In this document: in pieces, positions 46,558 through 56,235 of the stretch | Numbering within the stretch: position 1 is the stretch's first letter | Layout of the letters: every line of letters starts with the position of its first letter | Source of the DNA: Synechococcus sp. CBW1004 | GTDB lineage: Bacteria > Cyanobacteriota > Cyanobacteriia > PCC-6307 > Cyanobiaceae | Assembly: GCF_015840715.1 (NCBI RefSeq) | Contig: NZ_CP060397.1 | Location: 1,116,001-1,180,000, forward strand | Length of the DNA: 64,000 nucleotides | Direction of reading: 5' to 3' | The notes under the pieces: generated by a model | Databases searched by the model: none | Told to the model about the DNA's origin: nothing | What the model saw: the letters and a program-made list of their open reading frames with translations, nothing else | Position numbers and translations under genes: made by a program

Positions 46558-48336
46558 ATGCAGAGCGCCCCTCTGGAGGCTGTTCGTCCCTCCAGCCTCC
46601 GGGCTCCTGCCCTGCCCGCGATCGCCGTCCTGCTGCTGCTCTGCTGGCTCGCCTTCTTCAATGGCCTCGGAGACCTGGGACTGACCGACAAGACCGAGGC
46701 GCTGTTCGTCGAGGTGGCCCGCGAGATGCTGGAGCGCAACGACTGGGTCACCCCCTGGTGGAACGGCGAGCGCTTCTTCGACTACCCGGTCTGGGGCTAC
46801 TGGATGGTGGTCGGCTCGTTCCGGCTGTTCGGCATCAGCGAGTGGGCGGCGCGGCTGCCCTCCGCATTGGCGGCCAGTGCGGTCGTGGTGGGCGGCTTCG
46901 CTCTGATGCTGGCCTGGGCCTCGCCTCAGGAACCGGCGCGCCAGCGCTGGGGGCGGGGCCTGCTGGCCGCCGGTGTCCTGGCCACCAGCCCGGGCTGGAT
47001 CGGCTGGGGCCGCGTGGCCACCACCGACATGTTCCTCTCCAGCGCGATCACCCTCGCGCTGTTCTCGTTTCTGCTGGCCCATCACCGGCGTGAGCAGCCG
47101 CTGCCCGCTCGCCTGGGCCGCATCGGCTTCGCCCTGTTCAGTGCCATCGCCGTGCTGGCCAAGGGTCCGGTGGGACTGCTGCTCCCCGGCCTGGTGATCG
47201 TCGTGTTCCTGAGCCTCACCCGCCAGTGGCGCCACTGGTGGAAACCCGGGGCTCTGCTGGCGATGGCGCTGCTGTTCGCCGGCGTCTGCCTGCCCTGGTA
47301 CGTGGCCGCCACCCAGGCCAACGGCAGTGTGTTCGTCGACGGCTTCCTCGGATTCAGCAACATCCAGCGCTTCACCAACGTGCTCTACCGGCACCCGGGA
47401 CCGCCCTGGTTCTATCTGCCCTGGGTGCTGCTGCTGCTGCTGCCGTGGTCCCTGTTCCTGCCGCCGGCCCTGGCCGCCCTGCGCTTCTGGCGCTGGAGCC
47501 GGTGGCGCCGCGCCGCAGAGGATCCCGCCCTGGAGCTGCCGCTGTTCCTGCTGCTGTGGCTGGTGTTGATCGTGGCCTTCTTCTCGGCCGCCGCCACCAA
47601 GCTCCCTGGCTACATCCTGCCGGCCCTGCCCGCCGCCAGCGTGCTGGTGGCGCTCTGGTGGCGTCCTCTCACAAGCCCGGTGCCGGGCCCGACCGCCCCT
47701 GGTGAGCGGCCGCTTGCGATCTGGGGCAGCATCGATGCCGTGCTGCTGGCCCTGCTCGCAGTGGCGGCCGCCATCGCCCCCCGATGGGCCGCCACCGATC
47801 CCGCCCACCCCGGCTTTGCCGACGCCCTCACCGCATCAGGGTTGCCGCTGCGGCTGGCCGTTCTGCTGGGGGCCAGCTCCATCGCCTTGCTGTTGCTGCT
47901 CCGCCGCAGCGCAGGGCGCCGCTGGCTGTGGGTCCCCAACCTGGCCGGCTTCCTGGCGATCCTGGCGTTGGTGATCGCTCCCCTGGCACCCCTGCTCGAT
48001 CGCGAGCGCCAGCTGCCCATCCGCCAGCTGGCCCGCACCGCCCGCCAGGCCGCCCTGGCCGAGGAACCCCTCTGGGTGATCGGCACGATGCGGTACAGCG
48101 TGCTCTTCTACAGCGGTGAGACGGCGGCGTTCATCTCCGGTCGTGAAAGCCTGCTGCATCGCCTGCGGAATGATCCGAAGGACCTTGGCCTGACGGACGC
48201 CAGCCGCTCGGTGCGCCTGATGGGAGATCGGCATGACCTGGAGGATCTGCGCCTGCCCGCCGATCGCGTCCAACGCCTCAGGCGCATCGGCGAGCAGGAA
48301 CTCTGGCGGGTGCGGCGCGAGGATCTGGGGTCATGA
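46558..48336 (+). CDS. GT39/ArnT-family membrane glycosyltransferase
   Basis: 592 residues, polytopic. Opening helix (IAVLLLLCWLAFFNGLGDLGLTDKTEA) followed by the catalytic first lumenal/periplasmic loop: EALFVEVAREMLERNDWVTPWWNGERFFDYPVWGYWMV, where Asp/Glu after the first helix are the catalytic residues of this C-fold class (GT39 / ArnT). About ten more helices follow. Such enzymes transfer a sugar from a polyprenyl-phosphate donor to lipid A, protein or glycan in the periplasm, matching the donor-making GT2-GtrA upstream. ATG 46558. The stop overlaps the PAP2 start. Confidence 0.92.
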   Translation: MQSAPLEAVRPSSLRAPALPAIAVLLLLCWLAFFNGLGDLGLTDKTEALFVEVAREMLERNDWVTPWWNGERFFDYPVWGYWMVVGSFRLFGISEWAARLPSALAASAVVVGGFALMLAWASPQEPARQRWGRGLLAAGVLATSPGWIGWGRVATTDMFLSSAITLALFSFLLAHHRREQPLPARLGRIGFALFSAIAVLAKGPVGLLLPGLVIVVFLSLTRQWRHWWKPGALLAMALLFAGVCLPWYVAATQANGSVFVDGFLGFSNIQRFTNVLYRHPGPPWFYLPWVLLLLLPWSLFLPPALAALRFWRWSRWRRAAEDPALELPLFLLLWLVLIVAFFSAAATKLPGYILPALPAASVLVALWWRPLTSPVPGPTAPGERPLAIWGSIDAVLLALLAVAAAIAPRWAATDPAHPGFADALTASGLPLRLAVLLGASSIALLLLLRRSAGRRWLWVPNLAGFLAILALVIAPLAPLLDRERQLPIRQLARTARQAALAEEPLWVIGTMRYSVLFYSGETAAFISGRESLLHRLRNDPKDLGLTDASRSVRLMGDRHDLEDLRLPADRVQRLRRIGEQELWRVRREDLGS

Positions 48337-48983
48337 GACTTCCCCTGCCTGCGCTGCGGCGCAGCGATCTCCTGGTGATCGCCGGTTGCCTTGCGCTCCT
48401 CTTCGGCCTCGACCTGCTGATCGACCCGGACCGCCCACCCCGCGTCGATGAGGCGATCCTGACCTGGCTGGCCGACCATCTGCGCGGACCCGTGGGCGAC
48501 GCCCTGCTGCAGGTCTACAGGCTCAGCGGCACGCACTTCACCGCCTTCCTGGTGCTGGCGGCCCTGATCTTCGTGGTGCTGAAGCGCTGGTGGCGCGATC
48601 TGCGGCTGCTGGTGATGTCCACCGCCGGCATCCTGATGCTGGTGGATCTGGTGTTCAAACCCCTCTTCGATCGCCCCCGCCCGCCGGAGAAGCTGCTGAT
48701 GGTCGACGGACGCAGCTTCCCGAGCGGCCATGCTGCGGGCGCCATCGCCTTCTACGGAGCCATGGTTGTGATCCTGGCCTCCCATCATCCGCAGCTGCGA
48801 CGACCGCTCCTGATCGGGGCCGGACTCTGGATCTCCCTGGTGTGGCTGAGCACGCTCTACGCGCGGGCCCACTGGCCGACGGACCTGCTGGCCGGCGGTG
48901 GCGTGGGGCTGGCCTGGCTGACGCTCTGCCTGGGCTACTGGCGTCAGCCGACCGACGACGAGGCGAGACCGCCCCAGGGCTGA
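48333..48983 (+). CDS. PAP2-family membrane phosphatase
   Basis: 216 residues. Several helices and the PAP2 phosphatase signature in order: KPLFDRPRPPE, RSFPSGHAAGAIAFYG, and YARAHWPTDLLAGG with the catalytic histidines. Candidate substrate is undecaprenyl diphosphate or another lipid phosphate; in this cluster it could recycle the carrier lipid. Start ATG 48333 overlaps the stop of GT39 by four bases (ATGA). Confidence 0.92.
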   Translation: MRLPLPALRRSDLLVIAGCLALLFGLDLLIDPDRPPRVDEAILTWLADHLRGPVGDALLQVYRLSGTHFTAFLVLAALIFVVLKRWWRDLRLLVMSTAGILMLVDLVFKPLFDRPRPPEKLLMVDGRSFPSGHAAGAIAFYGAMVVILASHHPQLRRPLLIGAGLWISLVWLSTLYARAHWPTDLLAGGGVGLAWLTLCLGYWRQPTDDEARPPQG

Positions 48984-49017
48984 ACCGGCAGGATGGCCGC
49001 AGTCCTGCTCCGATCCC

Positions 49018-49446
49018 TTGAGCGCCTCCTTCAACCCTGATGGCTCCGATCCGCTGGCCTCGCTGCGGGGTCTGCGCTCGGCCCCGAGTCTTGATGCCGC
49101 CCAGCGCCAGGACCTGCGCCGGGCCCTGAGCCAGCGGCTGGCCGCCTGTCAGTGGTTCACCGTCGGCGTGATGGCCCCGGATCGGCTGAGCGCGGTGACC
49201 TGCCTGCGCTCCCTGGAGGCCTCCCTGGGCTGGCCTCCCCTGCAGGAGGAGAGCGGCGTGGAGAGCTCCGGGAAGGATGCCGGCCCGGGCGGGCCCGTCT
49301 TCCTCAAGGGCAATCAGCGGAACGGCGGCTTCCGCGTGCGAGAGGAGGCGGGCCTGGGCGAGGGATTGCTGATCACCGGCCACAACCCGGAGGAGCCCGA
49401 GGTGGAAGACACCTGGGGGCCGTTGCCGCTGGATCTGTTTGCCTGA
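49018..49446 (+). CDS. DUF1824 protein
   Basis: 142 residues, soluble, from TTG 49018 ([19 protein letters not shown]). The family is restricted to cyanobacteria; recognisable parts are [55 protein letters not shown] and the terminal [10 protein letters not shown]. Function unknown. Two GC hairpins follow it. It lies 34 bases after the PAP2 gene and could belong to the same transcript. Confidence 0.8.
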   Translation: MSASFNPDGSDPLASLRGLRSAPSLDAAQRQDLRRALSQRLAACQWFTVGVMAPDRLSAVTCLRSLEASLGWPPLQEESGVESSGKDAGPGGPVFLKGNQRNGGFRVREEAGLGEGLLITGHNPEEPEVEDTWGPLPLDLFA

Positions 49447-49447
49447 G

Positions 49448-49524
49448 AGGCGGGTGCCAGCACGGACGCAGCACCCCCGCCAGACGGGCCGGACTGTCAC
49501 GATGCCCCCGGCTGCGGTCGGGGG
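49448..49524 (+). terminator. two hairpins between DUF1824 and hemC
   Basis: GGCGGGTGC (49448-49456) pairs with GCACCCCCGCC (49470-49480), with two bulged bases; a second stem CCCCCG-gctgcggt-CGGGGG covers 49505-49524. Together they probably end the upstream transcript. Confidence 0.5.
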
Positions 49525-49586
49525 TGGAAGGGCGCTCCTTAGGCTGGGCCGCTGTGAACCGGCAAGCCCTGCCTCCCGATCCCCTG

Positions 49587-50540
49587 ATGACCAGCTCCAC
49601 CCTGCGCATCGCCTCCCGCCGCAGCCAGCTGGCCATGGTGCAGACCCACTGGGTGCGCGATGAACTGTCCAAGGCCCACCCCGGCCTGGAGATCAGCATC
49701 GAGGCCATGGCCACCCAGGGGGACAAGATCCTCGATGTCGCCCTCGCCAAGATCGGCGACAAGGGCCTGTTCACCAAGGAACTGGAGGCCCAGATGCTGG
49801 TGGGCCGGGCCGACATCGCCGTCCACAGCCTGAAGGATCTCCCCACCAACCTTCCCGAGGGGCTGATGCTCGGCTGCATCACCGAACGCGAGGACCCGGC
49901 CGATGCCCTGGTGGTGCATGAGAAGCACAGGGACAAGACGCTCGCGAGCCTGCCGGAGGGCTCGGTGGTGGGCACCAGTTCGCTGCGCCGCCTGGCCCAG
50001 CTGCGGCACCACTACCCCCACCTCACCTTCAAGGATGTGCGGGGCAACGTGATCACCCGCCTGGAGAAGCTGGATAGCGGCGAATTCGACTGCCTGATCC
50101 TGGCGGCCGCCGGCCTGGGGCGCCTGGGGCTCGCTGATCGCATCCATGAACTGATCGATCCCGCGATCTCGCTGCACGCCGTCGGTCAGGGCGCCCTGGG
50201 CATCGAATGCCGCGACGGCGACGGCGCCGTGCTGGAGCAGATCAAGGTGCTGGAGCACACCCCCACCGCCCGCCGCTGCCTGGCCGAGCGGGCCTTCCTG
50301 CGCGAGCTGGAGGGGGGCTGCCAGGTGCCGATCGGCGTCAACACCCGTTTCGAGGGAGAGGAGCTCGTGCTCACCGGCATGGTGGCCAGCCTCGATGGCC
50401 TGCGTCTGATCCGCGACGAGGCCCGGGGTCCCCAGGGCGACCCTGAAGCGATCGGCATCAGCCTGGCGCGCAGCCTGCGTCAGCAGGGCGCCGGCGAGAT
50501 CCTGGAGGAGATCTTTGCGAGCGTCCGGCCCCAGGCCTGA
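49587..50540 (+). CDS. hemC: porphobilinogen deaminase (hydroxymethylbilane synthase)
   Basis: Polymerises four porphobilinogen units in tetrapyrrole synthesis. 317 residues, normal. Motifs: [68 protein letters not shown] and the cofactor Cys245 in [10 protein letters not shown], which holds the dipyrromethane primer. ATG 49587; the in-frame GTG at 49554 is an alternative. The 3' end overlaps the ClC start by 26 bases. Confidence 0.97.
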   Translation: MTSSTLRIASRRSQLAMVQTHWVRDELSKAHPGLEISIEAMATQGDKILDVALAKIGDKGLFTKELEAQMLVGRADIAVHSLKDLPTNLPEGLMLGCITEREDPADALVVHEKHRDKTLASLPEGSVVGTSSLRRLAQLRHHYPHLTFKDVRGNVITRLEKLDSGEFDCLILAAAGLGRLGLADRIHELIDPAISLHAVGQGALGIECRDGDGAVLEQIKVLEHTPTARRCLAERAFLRELEGGCQVPIGVNTRFEGEELVLTGMVASLDGLRLIRDEARGPQGDPEAIGISLARSLRQQGAGEILEEIFASVRPQA

Positions 50541-52566
50541 AGCGCCTCCGGATCCCCCGGCGGAGCCCTCCCCGCAGGCCGAAGCGCCCGGCGCCGAGGC
50601 CCGCGGGCTGCCCTTCCAGTGGAACCTGCTCGCCTGGGCGGCGCTGGTGGGCACCCTCAGCGGCCTGGCGGTGGTGGGCTTCCACTTCCTGCTGGGCTTC
50701 ATCAACAACTTTCTCTACGGGCCATTGGTGGAGTGGCTGCTGGCCGTCGGCCGCGCCTCCAGCAGCACCCCGCCTCCGGATCTCTCGATCAACGATCTGC
50801 CGCCGCTCGTCGATCAGCGCGGCACACCGCTGAAGGCCCTGCTGAAGCTGGGCCTCGACAGCATCGGGTTGCTGGGGGCCCCGCCACCGACACCGGAACC
50901 ACCTTCGCTGGAGGTCATCCAGGCCCGCTTCGACTGGCTGGAGCTGTGGCCTGTCGTCGTTGTGCCGACACTCGGAGGGCTGGCGGTGGGACTGCTGCGC
51001 TGGCTGGGCGGCAGCATCGGCCCCGGCCTGCCCAGCCTGATGGCGATGGCCGAGGGGGCGATGACGGCGGCGCCCAAGCTGCCGCTGCTGCGTCTGGTGG
51101 CGGCCTCGCTGAGCCTGGGCAGCGGCGCCTCGCTCGGACCTGAGGGGCCCAGCGTCGAAGCCGGAGCCAACCTCGGGTTGTGGGTGGGCAGCCGCGGCGG
51201 CCTGTCGCCCCAGTCTCAGAAGGCCCTGGTGGCTGCCGGCGTGGCGGCCGGGCTGGCGGCGGGCTTCAAGGCCCCGATCGCAGGGGTGTTCTTCGCCTTC
51301 GAGGGGAGCTTCAGTGCCATCCAGGGCCGCCCAAGCCTGCGGGCGGTGCTGGTGGCGGCGATCGCCTCCTCGCTGGTGACCCAGCTGTGTCTGGGGGATG
51401 CACCGATCCTGCGCCTGCCCGCCTATGAGGTGCGCTCGGTGGTGGAGCTGCCTCTCTATGTGGGGCTCGGCCTGCTGGCCAGCGTGATGTCGTGGGCACT
51501 GGTGAGCCTGATGGCCGCCGGTCGCCAGCCGCGCCTGCAGGAGCTTCTGGCCGCCCTTCCCCCGGGTGTGGCCACGGCCCTGGGCGGCGCTGCGGTGGGA
51601 GGCATGGCCCTGGCCTTCCCGCAGGTGCTCGGTGTCGGCTACGACACGATCGAGGCACTGCTGGGTCGCGACGGTGGCATCCCGCTGCTGACACTCCTGG
51701 CTCTGATCGGCGTCAAGCTGCTGGCGGTGGGTGTCAGCAACGCCACCGGCTTCGTCGGGGGCGGTTTCGCCCCCTCGCTGTTCCTGGGGGCGGTACTGGG
51801 CAGCTGTTACGGCCAGCTGCTGGGGGAAGGGGGCCTGAACCTGCCCGTGGCCGAACCGCCCGCTTACGCGATGGTGGGCATGGCGGCGGTGCTGGCAGGA
51901 AGCGCCCGGGCGCCGCTGACGGCGCTGCTGCTGTTGTTCGAGCTCACCCACGACATCCGCATCGTGCTGCCCTTGATGGCGGCGGCCGGCCTCAGCGCTG
52001 CCTTGGTGGAACGCTGGCTGGGCTATCAGGACCCCGGACTGCTGGGACCGGATCTGCTGGAGGAGCGTCGTCGCGCACAGCTGGCGGAACTGCCGATCAG
52101 CGCCGCCCTGGAGCCACGCCTGCCGCCGATCCTGGCGGCGGACCTGCCGGCGGCGAAGGCGCTTCAGCGGCTGCTGGAGAACCACGGACACTGCGTGCTG
52201 GTGGCGGAGGCCGGCTCAGCCGTCGGCCTGGTGACGCTGGCGGATCTGCAGAGCGCCCTGGTGTCGCAGCTGGAGCGGGATGAGGAGACGCTGCGGCTGA
52301 TCGACTGCCGCCGCAGTGATCTCGTCTGGCTGCCGCTGGAGGCCCATCTCGATCGTCTCGAGGACCAGCTCACCCCCCAGGGCCTGCGGCAGGTGCCCGT
52401 GTTCGCCGTCGACCCCGGCCTGGGGGGCTACCTGCCCAACGGCCTGCCCCCAGCCGGGCTGCCGATCGGCAGTTTCCGGGGCCTGGCAAGCCGCGATGGC
52501 ATGGCCCGCGCCCTGGCGAGTCACCTCAGCCTCAGGGCAGGAGATCTGACGCCAGCCTCGGGCTGA
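50515..52566 (+). CDS. ClC-family chloride channel/antiporter with CBS domains
   Basis: 683 residues. Membrane part of about 480 residues with the ClC selectivity-filter region [20 protein letters not shown] and the later [16 protein letters not shown] and [20 protein letters not shown] motifs. The C-terminal region after about residue 530 contains two CBS-like segments, which usually bind nucleotides. Anion transport mode (channel or H+ antiporter) is not decided: the equivalent of the E. coli gating Glu seems present in GPEGP. Start TTG 50515 overlaps hemC by 26 bases, so the two are probably co-transcribed. Confidence 0.92.
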   Translation: MRASGPRPEAPPDPPAEPSPQAEAPGAEARGLPFQWNLLAWAALVGTLSGLAVVGFHFLLGFINNFLYGPLVEWLLAVGRASSSTPPPDLSINDLPPLVDQRGTPLKALLKLGLDSIGLLGAPPPTPEPPSLEVIQARFDWLELWPVVVVPTLGGLAVGLLRWLGGSIGPGLPSLMAMAEGAMTAAPKLPLLRLVAASLSLGSGASLGPEGPSVEAGANLGLWVGSRGGLSPQSQKALVAAGVAAGLAAGFKAPIAGVFFAFEGSFSAIQGRPSLRAVLVAAIASSLVTQLCLGDAPILRLPAYEVRSVVELPLYVGLGLLASVMSWALVSLMAAGRQPRLQELLAALPPGVATALGGAAVGGMALAFPQVLGVGYDTIEALLGRDGGIPLLTLLALIGVKLLAVGVSNATGFVGGGFAPSLFLGAVLGSCYGQLLGEGGLNLPVAEPPAYAMVGMAAVLAGSARAPLTALLLLFELTHDIRIVLPLMAAAGLSAALVERWLGYQDPGLLGPDLLEERRRAQLAELPISAALEPRLPPILAADLPAAKALQRLLENHGHCVLVAEAGSAVGLVTLADLQSALVSQLERDEETLRLIDCRRSDLVWLPLEAHLDRLEDQLTPQGLRQVPVFAVDPGLGGYLPNGLPPAGLPIGSFRGLASRDGMARALASHLSLRAGDLTPASG

Positions 52567-52593
52567 GCCCTGGGTACCGTCTGCCGTGACGCA

Positions 52594-52612
52594 CCCGCAA
52601 AGCCTGTGCGGG
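52594..52612. terminator. bidirectional terminator hairpin
   Basis: CCCGCA-aagcctg-TGCGGG, six perfect pairs, in the 52-base gap between the convergent ClC and small-protein genes. Confidence 0.5.
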
Positions 52613-52618
52613 GGCCGG

Positions 52619-52819
52619 CTAGAACGACGACGACTCGAGGGATGAGGGCTCGCTGAAGCGCTGTTCCAGCCCCTCGATCAGGGATTCCGCCACGGGATCG
52701 GACTGGCAGAGAAGCTGAAGAATGCGCTGATGATCGAGGCGCGACAGCTCACCGTCCTGCCCCCACTTCAGCGAGGTGCTGTTCAACTGATCCACCTGGA
52801 GGAACCGGCCCTGGGTCAT
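52619..52819 (-). CDS. small conserved protein (66 aa)
   Basis: ATG 52819, MTQGRFLQVDQLNSTSLKWG. Helical and acidic; GELSRLDHQRILQLLCQSDPVAESLIEGLEQRF looks like a folded helical pair. No membrane segment, no known family. Convergent with the ClC gene across a hairpin. Conservation is assumed from the non-random composition. Confidence 0.5.
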   Translation of the reverse strand: MTQGRFLQVDQLNSTSLKWGQDGELSRLDHQRILQLLCQSDPVAESLIEGLEQRFSEPSSLESSSF

Positions 52820-52952
52820 GGAAAGCAGCGGCACGGCGGCCCGCCAACGGCAACGATCGCAAGACCCTAGGGAGTGAATCCCAGGCTCCACCAGCCCCAG
52901 CGGCTGATCTGCAGAAAGTCTTCCGCTGCCTGCCGGGGCCTGGCGACCGTCC

Positions 52953-53582
52953 TCAGCGCTTGACGATCACAGGAGTCCCGACTTCCACCTGATCGAACAG
53001 CTGCCGCACATGGGGGGTGAGCATGCGCACACAGCCGTTGGAGACCGCTGCTCGGGAGGTCACCGTCCAGGCCCACGCATCGGGGGTGCCATGGATGCCG
53101 TACTGATTCGGACCGCTGCGCTTGAACCCGATCCAGCGGTCGCCGAGGGGCCCCTGGGCACCGATCCTGGGATTGACCTTGCCGCTCCGGGTGCTCGCGT
53201 ACTGCGGGTTGACCACCTTGTTCTCGACCGAGAAGGTGCCGGTGGGGGTGGGTGTCGAGGGGTCACCGATCGCCACCGGCCAGCTGCCGAGCACCTTGTC
53301 GCCCTCCAGCAGGCTGATCGTTCGCCTGCCGAGCTCGAGCACGATCTGGCGGGTGCTGGCCAGGCTGGTCGTGGTGGGTGCCGGCGCATCCGGAGCGGGC
53401 GATGCCGGAGCTGCGGTGGCTGCCGGAACGGTGAGCGGCGGCGGCGCCACCGGAGCCTCCAGGGCCGAAGCGGCACCGCCGTGGACCATCAGGCCTCCCA
53501 GGGCGAAGGCAGCGCCATGGAGCAGTGCTGCTGCGCCGCGGCGGGACAGGCGACGGCAGGGCAGAGGCAGGGAAGAAGCCAT
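52953..53582 (-). CDS. L,D-transpeptidase (YkuD domain), secreted
   Basis: About 209 residues from ATG 53582 (MASSLPLPCRRLSRR). Signal peptide, an Ala/Pro-rich linker, then a YkuD catalytic domain: LGSWPVAIGDPSTPTPTGTFSVENK, NQYGIHGTPDA and the active-site VSNGCVRML, in which Cys is the nucleophile (the usual SHGC appears as SNGC). It forms 3-3 cross-links or links lipoprotein to peptidoglycan. Alternative starts at 53615 and 53675 give longer N-termini. Confidence 0.9.
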   Translation of the reverse strand: MASSLPLPCRRLSRRGAAALLHGAAFALGGLMVHGGAASALEAPVAPPPLTVPAATAAPASPAPDAPAPTTTSLASTRQIVLELGRRTISLLEGDKVLGSWPVAIGDPSTPTPTGTFSVENKVVNPQYASTRSGKVNPRIGAQGPLGDRWIGFKRSGPNQYGIHGTPDAWAWTVTSRAAVSNGCVRMLTPHVRQLFDQVEVGTPVIVKR

Positions 53583-53747
53583 GGAACCGATGGATGGAAC
53601 AGGCAGCGGAGTCATGGACGCACGGGCGCTGGGGACCCCGCACGTCACAAGGGCGAGCACCGAGAGTACCGACAATGGCCAGGTGGAGGACTTTCGAGGG
53701 GACAGGACTGTCCCCCCTCCGGTTGCGGCAGGCGAGGAGCCCCTGAC

Positions 53748-54335
53748 TCAGTTGACGAGGCTGGCCTCGATCGTGCTGAGGTAGCGCTGCTCGCACTCCT
53801 TGATGATCCGCACCGCTTCGGCGCTGTCGAAGAAGCCATTGACGCGGCAGGTGCCGGCCTTCTTGAGATCCTTGTAGTGCTCCCAGTAGTACTGGGTCTC
53901 CTTGAGCCAGTGTGCGCCGAGCTGCTCGTAGCTCGTGATGTGATCCATGCGCTTGTCGTCCGCCAGCACCGCGATCACCTTGTCGTCGACCTCACCGCCA
54001 TCGTCGAACGTCATGATGCCGATGATGCGCGCCTCCACCAGCGAACCCGGTACCAGGGGCTCGGTGACCCCGACGATTTCAATGTCGAGCGGATCGCCGT
54101 CCTCATCCCAGGTGCGGGGGATGCAGCCATAGGCAAAGGGATAAGCGAGGGAGGAATAACCCACGCGATCCAGCTTGAGATGGCCCGTCTCGGTGATGAG
54201 CTCGTATTTGTTGATCGTGCTCGAATTGAGCTCAACGATCGCGTTCAGACGCAGCTCCGACTCATCGGCAAAGGCCGGCAGCACATGCAGCAGGTTGAGC
54301 ATCGTGCGGCTGGGGGCATGGTCGATGTTCGCCAT
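53748..54335 (-). CDS. ppa: inorganic pyrophosphatase
   Basis: Hydrolyses pyrophosphate, driving biosynthesis. 195 residues from ATG 54335. Family-I soluble type: the metal-binding signature DEDGDPLDIEIVGV, preceded by SSLAYPFAYGCIPRTW, and followed by DDKVIAVLADDKRMDHI. The extended frame upstream of 54335 is non-coding. Convergent neighbours: M32 peptidase upstream on the same strand. Confidence 0.97.
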   Translation of the reverse strand: MANIDHAPSRTMLNLLHVLPAFADESELRLNAIVELNSSTINKYELITETGHLKLDRVGYSSLAYPFAYGCIPRTWDEDGDPLDIEIVGVTEPLVPGSLVEARIIGIMTFDDGGEVDDKVIAVLADDKRMDHITSYEQLGAHWLKETQYYWEHYKDLKKAGTCRVNGFFDSAEAVRIIKECEQRYLSTIEASLVN

Positions 54336-54473
54336 GGGGATCTCAGAGGCGCGGCCACTGTAGGGAGCGGTCCCCGGCGCATCGGCCGTGCCCTGAGCCC
54401 GCTGCAGCCCTGCGGTGTCGGGCCTCCGCGGCCTGCGCCACGCCACACCGGGCTGAGGGTCCTGTGGTCAGCT

Positions 54474-55991
54474 TCAGGCGCCGAGGGCCGCCACCTTGGC
54501 GCGCAGATAGGCCAGGAACGGCCCGGCGCTCAGCGACCGGCCCGTGACCCGCTCGACCAGTTCCTCCGCGTTGACGGAGCGGCCGAGCGGCCAGACGGTC
54601 CGGCCCAGCCAGGCCTGCAGGCGACGCTCCTCCCCGGAGGCGATCAGCTCCTGCAGGGGGCCGAGCTCCTGCTCCATGGCCTCGGCGAGCTGGGCGCTGA
54701 TCAGATGGCCGAGGGCATAGGAGGGGAAATACCCGAACAGTCCTTCGGCCCAGTGGATGTCCTGCAGGCAGCCCTGGGTATCGCTGGGGGGTTCAAGCCC
54801 CAGCAGCTCCCGCATGCGCCGGTTCCACTGCTGCGGCAGCTCCTCCACCGGCATGTCCTGCTCCAGCAGCGCCAGCTCAAGCTCGTAGCGGAGCACGATG
54901 TGCAGGCCGTAGCTGAGCTCGTCGGCCTCCACCCGGATCAGTCCGGGGCTGAGGGGATTGAGCGCGCGCCAGAAGCCATGGGCCCCGCCCCAGGGATCGG
55001 CCGGCAGCCCCTCACAGAAGCGCGGATGCCAGCGTTCGGCGAAGGCGCGGCTGCGGGCCACCCGGCACTCCCAGAACAGCGACTGGGACTCATGCACCCC
55101 CATGGAGGTGGCTTCACCCAGGGGCCAGGGAAACCAGTGGTCATCGCCGCGGGGGAGGCCCTGCTCGTAGAGCGAATGGCCCCATTCATGGGCCGTGGCC
55201 AGAAAGGAGGAGAGCGGCTGCCCGGCCACCACGCGGGTGGTGATGCGGAAGTCCTGCGGACCCACGGTGCAGGAGAAGGGATGGGCGGAACGGGAGCGCT
55301 GGCAGCGCCGCCCGTCGTACCCCCAGCTGTGCAGCAGGGCACTGCAGAGACTCTCCTGCTGGACCTCGGGCAGATCGACCGGAGGCATCGGGGCAGCGCC
55401 GCTGGCGACCACCTGCTCCAGAAGCGGCGGCAGCTCAGCCCGCAGGGGCGCAAACAGCTCGTCGAGCCTCGCCTTGCTCACCTCGGGCTCAAAGGGCTGG
55501 GCCAGCACCTCCCAGGGGCTGCGCGCCACCGGCTCGGCGGCGGCCAGCTGGCTGGCCTGCCAGCGGCGCAGCTCGATCAGCTCGCGCAGGGCCGGCGCGA
55601 AGGCGGCGAAGTCGTTGCGGGCGCGGGCCTCCTGCCAGACGGCATTGCCGCGCGACTGGGCCCTGGCCAGGGCGCTCACCAGAGCGGGGTCGAGACAGCG
55701 CTGACGCTCCAGCTCGAGGCGCAGCAGCTGCAGGTTGCGCTGCCGCTCCGGCGGGGCGTCGGCCTCCAGTTCCGCCTCCGCCGCGGCCACCAGGTCGGCG
55801 TACTCGGGGCTGCTCTGGCGCGCATGCAGCTGAGCCGCCAGCAGGGCCAGCTGCTCTCCCCGCCAGGCCGCTCCCGCAGCGGGCATCACCGTGTTCTGGT
55901 CGTAGTACAGAGCACTGCTGATCGAGCCGAGCAGGCGGGTCTGGTGCAGATGGCTGTGGAGACGCACCAGCGCCTCACCCGGGACGGCCAT
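54474..55991 (-). CDS. M32 family carboxypeptidase
   Basis: 505 residues. Thermostable carboxypeptidase (Taq) family: zinc motif HEWGH at residues 268-272 (ATAHEWGHSLYEQGLP), the further ligand region GVHESQSLFWECRVAR, and the C-terminal IHWAEGLFGYFPSYALGHLISAQL. Cytoplasmic, no signal peptide. Removes C-terminal amino acids from peptides; probably involved in peptide turnover. ATG 55991. Divergent from the cation exchanger. Confidence 0.94.
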   Translation of the reverse strand: MAVPGEALVRLHSHLHQTRLLGSISSALYYDQNTVMPAAGAAWRGEQLALLAAQLHARQSSPEYADLVAAAEAELEADAPPERQRNLQLLRLELERQRCLDPALVSALARAQSRGNAVWQEARARNDFAAFAPALRELIELRRWQASQLAAAEPVARSPWEVLAQPFEPEVSKARLDELFAPLRAELPPLLEQVVASGAAPMPPVDLPEVQQESLCSALLHSWGYDGRRCQRSRSAHPFSCTVGPQDFRITTRVVAGQPLSSFLATAHEWGHSLYEQGLPRGDDHWFPWPLGEATSMGVHESQSLFWECRVARSRAFAERWHPRFCEGLPADPWGGAHGFWRALNPLSPGLIRVEADELSYGLHIVLRYELELALLEQDMPVEELPQQWNRRMRELLGLEPPSDTQGCLQDIHWAEGLFGYFPSYALGHLISAQLAEAMEQELGPLQELIASGEERRLQAWLGRTVWPLGRSVNAEELVERVTGRSLSAGPFLAYLRAKVAALGA

Positions 55992-56006
55992 GGGGAAGGA
56001 AGGTCA

Positions 56007-56040
56007 GCCGGCCCAGCATGGCGCTTCCGGCCGGGCCGGC
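56007..56040. promoter_or_regulatory. 8-bp inverted repeat in a divergent promoter region
   Basis: GCCGGCCC (56007-56014) and GGGCCGGC (56033-56040) form a perfect eight-pair stem around an 18-base loop, between the divergent peptidase and exchanger genes. It could be an operator or leader hairpin. Confidence 0.35.
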
Positions 56041-56235
56041 GTGCCACCCCTGTGGGAGGGCTCCCTTCCACCCGCGTGGCTGCCGTGGAACCGTGACAGC
56101 CAGACAGCGTGCAGGGACGAGTGGCGCTGGCTGCGGACCTGCCAGAAGGTGGCGACGCTGCACCTGCCAGGAACGCACTTGGACCTCAGGAACAGCCCAA
56201 CCTGCAGAATCCAGCCTTTGAGCCTGACGACGGTG

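Noticed and set aside
53010-56096. A 1028-codon plus-strand frame
   Set aside because: Antisense to the L,D-transpeptidase, pyrophosphatase and M32 peptidase genes, all strongly supported.
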